From Acidobacteriota bacterium (GTDB lineage: Bacteria; Acidobacteriota; Aminicenantia; UBA2199), in contig JAKAGC010000129.1 of NCBI GenBank assembly GCA_021817755.1, positions 1-8,663 of the forward strand: 8,663 nt of DNA, in the 5' to 3' direction. This document shows, one piece after another, positions 1-6,090 of the stretch. Under the pieces are notes generated by a model. The model did no database searches. It had not been told where the DNA came from and saw nothing but the letters and a program-made list of their open reading frames with translations. The translations under genes and the position numbers were made by a program. Each line of letters starts with the position of its first letter. Position 1 is the first letter of the stretch.

Positions 1-306
1 TTTGAGTTTTTTGTAGAATTTTTTGCAAATGGAAAAGCAAATCCTTTTCAAAATTATTAAGAGCTATCAAATCATTCCCCCAAATATCTTTATAATTTTA
101 CATTCCTTTTTCAAAATACATCATTGCAGATTCTAAGAACATAAGTGCAGGAAATACAATAGTAATTGCAGAATTTATAAAAGTATGGTGTTAATCCTAT
201 TAAGTAGTATAAGAATATGTAACAAATGATAAATTAGTTAAGAAGATGTTTAAAATTGTTTTACCTTAAGGCTAAATCTGTGACTCGTAAAAATTTAAAA
301 TTTTTC
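1..306. other. AT-rich upstream intergenic region without a recognisable gene
   Basis: I see no supportable gene here. Short open stretches exist: a + frame of about 30 codons ending at the TAA at 192-194, and a minus-strand frame running off the left edge from about base 70. Neither has a start and ribosome binding site that I trust, nor a family I recognise. The region contains many A and T runs. At 289-305 there is an A/T-only palindrome (AAAAATTT-A-AAATTTTT) directly upstream of the putative -35 box, which could act as an UP-element-like sequence. It could also hold the decayed end of an upstream gene. No hairpin followed by a T-run terminator is evident. Confidence 0.5.
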
Positions 307-335
307 TTTACTATTAACCAAAAGAGTTGTATAAT
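307..335 (+). promoter_or_regulatory. Putative sigma70-type promoter for the operon
   Basis: TTTACT at 307-312 resembles the -35 consensus (4 of 6 bases). It is separated by exactly 17 bases from a perfect TATAAT at 330-335. An A/T tract at 289-305 lies just upstream. Transcription would start near 341-343, leaving a leader of about 30 bases before the start codon at 371. It is the only promoter-like site I found ahead of the seven tightly packed genes, so it is the best candidate for driving them all. This rests on consensus matching in AT-rich DNA, where chance matches are common. Confidence 0.5.
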
Positions 336-348
336 GCCACTTAATTTA

Positions 349-363
349 TTCCCTCCCGGGGAA
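349..363 (+). promoter_or_regulatory. Small inverted repeat in the leader, next to the first start codon
   Basis: TTCCC and GGGAA (5-base arms, 5-base loop) lie between the predicted transcription start and the ATG at 371. The run GGGG at 358-361 is the only G-rich stretch that could serve as a ribosome binding site for the regulator gene, 9 bases before the ATG. A hairpin here would therefore partly hide it. The palindrome could equally be a DNA operator for autoregulation. Both readings are inferences, and the arms are short enough to arise by chance. Confidence 0.25.
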
Positions 364-370
364 CCAAACC

Positions 371-1054
371 ATGCAACTGAAAATAAAAGATCTGGTGGCC
401 TTGCTCGATATTAACGAAAAAACAGTACACGAATGGATTAAAGAAAAAAAACTTCCCGCCTATAAAATTAACCATCAATTCCATTTTAATACAACTGAAA
501 TTAAAGAATGGGCTCTCAACAACGGGATTTCAATTTCTCCAAAATTTTTGGAACAAACACTGCCTGAAACTCAAACTCCCCAAATCCTGCTTTCTAAATT
601 ACTTGAAAAAGGTGGCATATTCTATAATATAGAAGGTCACTCAGTTATAGAAACTATTAAAAATGCGGCCAAAAATATCCCAATTCCTCCTGAAATTACA
701 ATGGATATAGTTACTTATTCTTTAATTCAGCGGGAGGAAATGATGCCCACCGCACTCGGAAAAGGAATAGCCGTCCCACATCCCCGAAATCCCATAATAA
801 CAGATATCGAAAACGAATCCATTACTCTTTGCTTCCTTAAAAATAAAATCAATTTTAACGCTATCGATAATATCCCCGTTACCACACTTTTTATTATATT
901 AAGTGCCAACTCGAAACGACATCTCGAAATCCTTTCAAAAATTTCTTTCTTATGCCGGCAGGATGACTTTATTCAAATCCTCAATAACCAGGCACCACAA
1001 GATAAGATCATATCCACTATTATCGAAAGTGAAAAAAATTGGATAAAACTCTGA
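371..1054 (+). CDS. Transcriptional regulator: excisionase/MerR-type HTH fused to PTS EIIA domain
   Basis: A 227-residue protein with two parts. Residues 1-50 are a small helix-turn-helix of the excisionase/HTH_17 type (LVALLDINEKTVHEWIKEKK, then a Y/F-rich wing), expected to bind DNA. Residues about 72-227 are a PTS EIIA domain of the fructose/nitrogen type. The phosphorylation-site motif GKGIAVPHPRNP carries the likely phospho-accepting His137, and the second conserved histidine is His184 in the segment KRHLEILSKIS. Such domains receive phosphate from HPr/NPr, so DNA binding is probably tuned by PTS phosphorylation. There are no membrane segments and no EIIB or EIIC partner nearby. It is the first gene of the operon, 10 bases before hyfB, which implies control of the complex and possibly of itself. 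The ribosome binding site is weak (GGGG at 358-361). The domains are clear; the target and the sense of regulation are inferred. Confidence 0.85.
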   Translation: MQLKIKDLVALLDINEKTVHEWIKEKKLPAYKINHQFHFNTTEIKEWALNNGISISPKFLEQTLPETQTPQILLSKLLEKGGIFYNIEGHSVIETIKNAAKNIPIPPEITMDIVTYSLIQREEMMPTALGKGIAVPHPRNPIITDIENESITLCFLKNKINFNAIDNIPVTTLFIILSANSKRHLEILSKISFLCRQDDFIQILNNQAPQDKIISTIIESEKNWIKL

Positions 1055-1064
1055 TGGAATAATT

Positions 1065-3077
1065 ATGGAACTCTTTCTCTACGCTATAATTTTATATTTG
1101 TTTACAGGTATTATACAGGCATTCATCCCAGGTAAAATCAGATCAGTATTGATGGTAATAGGAGCCGGTGTTTCTTCCACTCTTTTAACTCTTCTTTCAT
1201 CTCATGTATTGCTTTCAGGCAATACAAAAATGGCACTCCTGCAATTCCCATTCCCATGGAGGGAAATAACTGTCGCCATTGATCCCTTGTCTGCTTTTTT
1301 TATCCTTGTAATTGCAGTTATCAGTTTTCTCGCTGTTCTCTATTCTATAGGTTACCTTAAGCCCTATTATGAAAAAAAAGAAGTCTCCGGGACCCATCTT
1401 TTTTTTATGAATCTGCTCATCGTCTCTATGCTCCTTGTTACAACCATACAAAATGGATTAACCTTCCTCGTTGTCTGGGAAATTATGTCATTAAGCTCCT
1501 TTTTCCTCGTATTTTTTGAACATGAAAAGAAAGAAGTTTTTAATGCAGCCATCCAATATTTAGTTGCAATGCATATTGGAGTTATTTTTCTTATTGCGGC
1601 GTTTGTTTTGCTCTACATCCATACAGGAAGCCTCGCTTTCTCTGCACTCGAAAGATTTTTTAATCAAAATCCCCAGGCTTCTTCCCTCGTATTTATTTTC
1701 TTTTTTATCGGGTTTGGCACAAAAGCCGGATTTATTCCGTTTCATGTATGGCTACCCGAAGCTCATCCCGCAGCACCTGCTCATATTTCCGGTATAATGT
1801 CAGCATTAATGATAAAAACCGGAATTTATGGTATTCTTCGCGTCATTTCCTTTACCCATAACCCACCCCCCGGACTCGGATATTTTGTATTAGGGATCTC
1901 TCTTGTATCTGCACTTCTTGGGATACTCTATGCTTCAGTTCAAAAAGATATAAAGCGCTTCCTTGCTTATTCCAGCATTGAAAACATCGGTATTATTGGG
2001 CTTGGAATCGGTACAGGTATGCTTGGACTATCTTTCTATAACTACAGTATGGCTTTCCTTGGTTTTGGAGGTGCTTTATTTCATCTTTTGAACCACTCCA
2101 TATTTAAATCCCTCCTCTTCTTTAGTTCAGGTTCCATTTATGCGAAACTTCACCATAAAAATATGGAAAGAATGGGCGGCTTAATTCACAGCATGCCTTA
2201 TACGGCAGTGTTTACCTTAATTGGGTCCGCTGCAATTTGCGCACTTCCTCCTTTTAACGGTTTCTCCAGTGAATTCCTTCTTTATTTCTCAATGATTAAA
2301 GGTATTCATGTCCCCGGTGCACTAGTAAAAACAGCAAGCATTCTTTCTATTGCAGGCTTGTCATTTGTCGGTGCCACTGCATTGATCGCATTTACACGGA
2401 TGTATGGCATTACTTTCCTCGGTGTTCCCCGTGAAAATTTATCAATCCATGAAAATGAAAATATATCGACTCATAACAAGAAAGCTGATGATTCCAACAA
2501 AGCGATGTTGACTGTAATGGGAATACTTGCAGCTTTCGCACTCGGACTTGGGTTGTTTCCCAAACTCGGATTTAAGTTGATGAAACATCCCCTCAGAGTC
2601 TTGATGATGTACGATGAAGCCCCCAATACTCCCTTTCCTGATTTCCTTGGAAAGATTTCGTTTTCTCTTTTTCTTTTCCTCGGTATGTTTTTATTTTTCT
2701 TTTTACTTCGAAAGTTAATATTAAATAATAGGGAAGTCAAAACATATAAAACCTGGGATTGCGCATACCAAAAGGCAACAGCTAGAATGCAATATACAGC
2801 ATCTTCATACTCCCGGATTTTTGCACTTCTTTTTAAACCATTTCTAAAACTTGATTTTTCAATCCATTCTTCCACTGAATTATTTCCGTCACATTGGAAA
2901 TTGGAAACCCATTTCAGGGATGTATTTGACCGTTATATTATTTCACCCGTCACTCATAGTATAAAAAATTCCGTGAAATGGTTTTCCTGGATACAACGTG
3001 GTTCAACTCAACAATACATCCTTTATGGCCTTTTGTTTTTACTTGCCGCAATAATGTGGATTTTAGGAACATCCTGA
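1065..3077 (+). CDS. hyfB: Hydrogenase-4 component B-like proton-conducting membrane subunit
   Basis: 670 residues, close to E. coli HyfB. It is an antiporter-like (NuoL/MrpA-type) subunit with about 15-16 hydrophobic segments, expected to carry H+ or Na+ across the inner membrane. The channel residues of the family are present: Glu139 in VVWEIMS, Lys220 in GFGTKAGFIPFHVWLPEAHP, Lys251 in ALMIKTG, His340/His344/Lys348 in FHLLNHSIFKS and Glu403 in GFSSEFL. A charged loop lies at about 455-480. The C-terminal signature TWDCAYQKATARMQYTASS (563-581) marks it as HycC/HyfB type rather than NuoL, followed by a soluble stretch and a final membrane helix at about 650-668. The start at 1065 follows the regulator's stop by 10 bases with a weak GGA site. 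The stop TGA overlaps the next ATG by one base. The function assignment is firm; which ion it carries cannot be told. Confidence 0.92.
   Translation: MELFLYAIILYLFTGIIQAFIPGKIRSVLMVIGAGVSSTLLTLLSSHVLLSGNTKMALLQFPFPWREITVAIDPLSAFFILVIAVISFLAVLYSIGYLKPYYEKKEVSGTHLFFMNLLIVSMLLVTTIQNGLTFLVVWEIMSLSSFFLVFFEHEKKEVFNAAIQYLVAMHIGVIFLIAAFVLLYIHTGSLAFSALERFFNQNPQASSLVFIFFFIGFGTKAGFIPFHVWLPEAHPAAPAHISGIMSALMIKTGIYGILRVISFTHNPPPGLGYFVLGISLVSALLGILYASVQKDIKRFLAYSSIENIGIIGLGIGTGMLGLSFYNYSMAFLGFGGALFHLLNHSIFKSLLFFSSGSIYAKLHHKNMERMGGLIHSMPYTAVFTLIGSAAICALPPFNGFSSEFLLYFSMIKGIHVPGALVKTASILSIAGLSFVGATALIAFTRMYGITFLGVPRENLSIHENENISTHNKKADDSNKAMLTVMGILAAFALGLGLFPKLGFKLMKHPLRVLMMYDEAPNTPFPDFLGKISFSLFLFLGMFLFFFLLRKLILNNREVKTYKTWDCAYQKATARMQYTASSYSRIFALLFKPFLKLDFSIHSSTELFPSHWKLETHFRDVFDRYIISPVTHSIKNSVKWFSWIQRGSTQQYILYGLLFLLAAIMWILGTS
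3065..3068 (+). promoter_or_regulatory. Ribosome binding site that fixes the hyfC start
   Basis: AGGA lies 8 bases before the ATG at 3077, which overlaps the TGA of hyfB (3075-3077) by one base. The reading frame is also open from an ATG at 2978, but those extra 33 residues lie inside hyfB, have no ribosome binding site and do not resemble the start of a NuoH/HyfC protein. The 3077 start begins directly with the expected first membrane helix. Confidence 0.7.
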
Positions 3078-4006
3078 TGATCGAATTAATAGTAAATGTT
3101 ATAGTACTTGTTTTGATGCCTTTTCTCTACGTCGGAATTATCAACCGCGTAAAATCGTTCTGGGCAGGCAGAAAAGGCCCTTCAGTCTTACAACCCTTTT
3201 ATGATTTTGCTAAAATGATGAAGAAAGGAGAAGTAATAAGTACCACCACTTCTTTCATCTTTCGGATTACTCCTTCTCTTCTCCTCGCTTCCACTCTTTC
3301 CGCGGCACTTGTAACTCCCATTATCAGGCATAAATCCATCCTTGGATTCGATGGAGATTTTATCTTTTTTATCTACATGCTCGGATTGGGGAAATTTTTC
3401 AGTGTATTAAGTGCAATGGATACAGGCAGCAGTTTTGAAGGAATGGGTGCCACCCGCGAAGTTACATTTTCCAGTTTTATTGAACCCGCATTTTTAATAA
3501 TCCTTTCTTCACTCTGCCTCATAACCGGATATACCCGTTTTGATGATATTTTCCCCCAATTGACAGGGAATCCTGATATAGTAACATTAATAGCCGGATT
3601 AAGTGTGCTCGTAATCTTTGCAATGATTCTTGTAGAAGGCTGCCGCGTACCCGTCGATGATCCGAATACTCATCTTGAATTAACAATGATCCATGAAGTA
3701 ATGATACTCGATAACTCAGGCCCAGATCTCGCCTTTATTCAGTATGCATCCTCAGCGAAAATGGTCATCCTCGCATCGCTTATTCCCAACTTAATAATTG
3801 CCAGAGGAACTTCTCTTTTAACCTGGATTATTCTTTACTTGATAATCATTACCGTTTCCGCCATATTAATAGGTCTCATTGAATCGTTAATGGCTAGGTT
3901 ACGACTTATCCATCTTCCCCAGTTTATTTTTCTTCTATCGTCCGTTTCCCTCGTAGTTCTGGCAGCAATAATTGTTTATACTTACAGTTTCGGAGGTAGT
4001 CTATGA
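3077..4006 (+). CDS. hyfC: Hydrogenase-4 component C-like membrane subunit (NuoH/HycD family)
   Basis: 309 residues, the normal length for HyfC/HycD, with about eight membrane helices. This subunit anchors the peripheral arm and links the redox site to the ion channels. Family motifs are seen in order: GRKGPSVLQPFYDFAKMMKK (31-50), the amphipathic stretch that contacts the small and large subunits; SSFEGMGATREVTFSSFIEP (118-137); and VEGCRVPVDDPNTHLELTMI (186-205) continuing into HEV. Acidic residues in or near the membrane (Glu120, Glu136, Glu187, Glu201, Glu207) are retained, as expected of a working proton path. The motif text is closer to HycD/HyfC than to complex I NuoH. The gene overlaps hyfB by 1 base and hyfE by 4 bases (ATGA), suggesting coupled translation. 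Confidence 0.92.
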   Translation: MIELIVNVIVLVLMPFLYVGIINRVKSFWAGRKGPSVLQPFYDFAKMMKKGEVISTTTSFIFRITPSLLLASTLSAALVTPIIRHKSILGFDGDFIFFIYMLGLGKFFSVLSAMDTGSSFEGMGATREVTFSSFIEPAFLIILSSLCLITGYTRFDDIFPQLTGNPDIVTLIAGLSVLVIFAMILVEGCRVPVDDPNTHLELTMIHEVMILDNSGPDLAFIQYASSAKMVILASLIPNLIIARGTSLLTWIILYLIIITVSAILIGLIESLMARLRLIHLPQFIFLLSSVSLVVLAAIIVYTYSFGGSL

Positions 4007-4638
4007 TCCAATTTCTTGTCGTTCTATTTGCTGTTACGCTCCTGTACGTATCCATTACCGGACGAATCGAAACATATATAAAGTTGCTCTTTTTGCAAGG
4101 ATTGTTTATTTTCCTTGTCGTTACCATCGAATCACCCGTACTAAATTCACTTAACTATATTTTTCTAATGGTCGAAACATTGGGATTCAAAACCATAATC
4201 ATCCCCCTTATTCTTGTTAAAGCAGTTCGTAAAATGGGAGTGCGGCGTGAAGTCGAACCATACATTTTAAACTTTAATTCTCTACTCATTACCACTTTAA
4301 TTATGATTTGCAGCTTCATACTCGCGTTTATGTCATTGAAATACGCCCCACAAATCAAACCCGTTCATTTTGCAGTGTCCATATCCGCAGTACTCACTGG
4401 ATTATTTATTATTATGTCCAGGAAGAAAATTATTACACATATAGTCGGATTTATTATAATGGAAAATGGTATTTTCTTATTATCCCTTTCAATTGCTGGA
4501 GAAATGCCCTTAGTCGTAAACCTCGGAGTTTTATTGGATATATTTATCGGAATTTTCCTCCTCGTAATGGTATTAAAACGTATTCACTCCACTTTCGATG
4601 AGATTCACATCGATAAACTCACCCATTTAACCGATTAA
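4003..4638 (+). CDS. hyfE: Hydrogenase-4 component E-like membrane subunit (NuoK/MrpC-like)
   Basis: 211 residues, near the E. coli HyfE length, with about seven hydrophobic segments. The C-terminal half is NuoK-like: HIVGFIIMENGIFLLSLSIA (146-165) carries Glu154 in the position of the buried proton-path glutamate, followed by VNLGVLLDIFIGIFLLVMVL. An earlier segment, LMVETLGFKTIIIPLILVKA (55-74), holds a second buried glutamate, Glu58. The role is to complete the chain of polar residues in the membrane arm between the HyfC-like and antiporter-like subunits. Translation is likely coupled to hyfC: the start overlaps its stop as ATGA, and a strong GGAGGT site (3992-3997) sits 5 bases upstream. 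A 12-base gap follows before hyfF. Confidence 0.88.
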   Translation: MIQFLVVLFAVTLLYVSITGRIETYIKLLFLQGLFIFLVVTIESPVLNSLNYIFLMVETLGFKTIIIPLILVKAVRKMGVRREVEPYILNFNSLLITTLIMICSFILAFMSLKYAPQIKPVHFAVSISAVLTGLFIIMSRKKIITHIVGFIIMENGIFLLSLSIAGEMPLVVNLGVLLDIFIGIFLLVMVLKRIHSTFDEIHIDKLTHLTD

Positions 4639-4650
4639 AGGAATAGAATC

Positions 4651-6069
4651 ATGATACCCATTATACTTCTTTTTCCTGTTGCCGCAGCACCATTCATATA
4701 CTTTGTAAAATCCAGGACCTTAAATCATATCGTATTAATCATTTACGCTCTTTTAATGTCTACTGTGACCGGAATACTCTATAAAAATGGAGGACACTGG
4801 AGCCCTTTTTTACAAACCGACCCCTTGAATATCGTATTTCTTATTATTATGTCCATTCTTTTTCTCGGAGTCGCCTTTTATAATAGAGCATATTTTAAAC
4901 ATCATGATATTGGGATTAAGGCAGAAACCGAATACACCATTTTTTTCCTATTTTTTGTCGCATCCATGGCCGGTGTATTATTGTCTACTCATCTTGCTTT
5001 GATGTGGGTTTTTATCGAAGCAACCACGTTGTTTAGCGCACCATTGATTTATGTTGAACGTTCCCGGTCCTCGCTCGAAGCTGCGTGGAAGTACATTTTT
5101 ATCTGTTCTATCGGTATTTCACTCGCCTTTGTTGGAATTATATTACTATCAATTGGAACAAAATCAGTAGATTCGTTATTTTTCAAAGATTTATATAGTA
5201 ATGCAAAAACCATCGTTCCCTTCTGGTTGAAATTTTCGTTCCCTTTTATATTGATTGGACTCGGCACCAAGATGGGACTTGCACCTGTTCATGCGTGGTT
5301 ACCCGATGCACACTCCGAATCCCCATCCCCCGTTTCCGCAATGCTTTCCGGCACCCTTTTGAATGCAGCTTTTCTTGGAATTTTACGTGTTTTTAAATTA
5401 ATGACTCTTGCTGGTTTGGATTATTATGCAAGAACGTTGTTACTTGTTATGGGGCTTTTATCCCTCGTTGTAAGTGCGATTTTTATTCTTAGAACCAACA
5501 ATTTTAAACGAATGCTTGCGTATTCTTCCATTGAAAACATGGGAATAATCTCCCTTGGAATAGCAACTGGGGGAATCGCGTATTACGCCTCTTTTCTTCA
5601 TGTCATATCCCATTCGTTGGCTAAAGGATCTTTCTTTTTAACCGCAGGAAATATATTGAATCGCTTTCATACAAAAGAAATCGATAAAGTGCGTGGGATT
5701 CTTCAAATAGATAAAATCAACGGATGGCTGTGGATCGGAAGCTTTGCCGCCATATCCGGTATACCACCATTTCCCTCATTCATTAGCGAATTCTTAATAA
5801 CCATGGAGTTATTTCGTGGACACCAATACATTATTGCAGGTATATTCTTCCTCGTATTTACCATTATCCTCTTTGGAATGGGGCGCTCTGTGATGCATAT
5901 GGCTTTTGGACCCGCTGATCCTCATCTTGTGAAGGCATCCCCAGCCCCAATGACTTATATTCCCCAAATTGGTTTTTTAATGTTGGCCGTCGTTATCGGG
6001 ATTTATACCCCCGATATATTGAATAATCTTTTAAAATGGGCATCAGCCCTATTAACAGATATAGTTTAA
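4651..6069 (+). CDS. hyfF: Hydrogenase-4 component F-like proton-conducting membrane subunit
   Basis: 472 residues with about 13-14 membrane helices, somewhat shorter than E. coli HyfF. It is the second antiporter-like (NuoM/N, MrpD-type) ion channel of the complex. Visible motifs are WVFIEATTLFSAPLIYVERS with Glu123; LIGLGTKMGLAPVHAWLPDA (201-220) with Lys207 and His214; SSIENMGIISLGIATG (292-307); SHSLAKGSFFLTAGN with Lys325; and SGIPPFPSFISEFL with Glu380. In the helix where the HyfB-like subunit has Lys251, this protein has Asn238 (SGTLLNAAFLG), so the two channels are not identical in charge pattern. AAAGGA at 4637-4642 serves as the ribosome binding site, 8 bases before the ATG. No HyfD-like third antiporter subunit is present. 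Confidence 0.9.
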   Translation: MIPIILLFPVAAAPFIYFVKSRTLNHIVLIIYALLMSTVTGILYKNGGHWSPFLQTDPLNIVFLIIMSILFLGVAFYNRAYFKHHDIGIKAETEYTIFFLFFVASMAGVLLSTHLALMWVFIEATTLFSAPLIYVERSRSSLEAAWKYIFICSIGISLAFVGIILLSIGTKSVDSLFFKDLYSNAKTIVPFWLKFSFPFILIGLGTKMGLAPVHAWLPDAHSESPSPVSAMLSGTLLNAAFLGILRVFKLMTLAGLDYYARTLLLVMGLLSLVVSAIFILRTNNFKRMLAYSSIENMGIISLGIATGGIAYYASFLHVISHSLAKGSFFLTAGNILNRFHTKEIDKVRGILQIDKINGWLWIGSFAAISGIPPFPSFISEFLITMELFRGHQYIIAGIFFLVFTIILFGMGRSVMHMAFGPADPHLVKASPAPMTYIPQIGFLMLAVVIGIYTPDILNNLLKWASALLTDIV

Positions 6070-6077
6070 GCTGCTTT

Positions 6078-6083
6078 GGAGAG
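6078..6083 (+). promoter_or_regulatory. Ribosome binding site that fixes the hyfG start
   Basis: GGAGAG lies 7 bases before the ATG at 6091. An in-frame TTG at 6076 overlaps this site itself and has no ribosome binding site of its own, so translation very probably starts at 6091, giving MSAIQTRNNR as the N-terminus. Confidence 0.75.
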
Positions 6084-6090
6084 CTCTATA

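Noticed and set aside
1..70. Minus-strand open frame running off the left edge, possibly starting at a TTG (complement of 68-70).
   Set aside because: Only about 23 codons are visible, the start is not an ATG and no family is recognisable. A G-run precedes it, but that is not enough to call a gene.
29..136. A + strand ORF of 35 codons starting at ATG 29.
   Set aside because: No ribosome binding site, very low-complexity AT-driven composition and no family resemblance.
2471..2875. A minus-strand ORF of 134 codons.
   Set aside because: It lies wholly within hyfB, whose reading frame is continuous and well matched to its family, and its translation resembles no protein family.
2978..3076. A 33-residue N-terminal extension of the hyfC-like protein from an upstream ATG.
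   Set aside because: It lies inside hyfB, has no ribosome binding site and is not like the family N-terminus; the ATG at 3077 with AGGA upstream fits better.
1065..6069. A stand-alone Mrp-type Na+/H+ antiporter or a canonical complex I.
   Set aside because: The HyfC-, HyfG- and HyfI-like redox subunits are present, against Mrp. The NuoC-NuoD fusion, the HycC/HyfB C-terminal signature and the absence of NuoA, NuoJ and NuoEFG argue against complex I.
6076..6090. A TTG start for the hyfG-like gene.
   Set aside because: It overlaps the ribosome binding site itself; the ATG at 6091 is 7 bases after GGAGAG.
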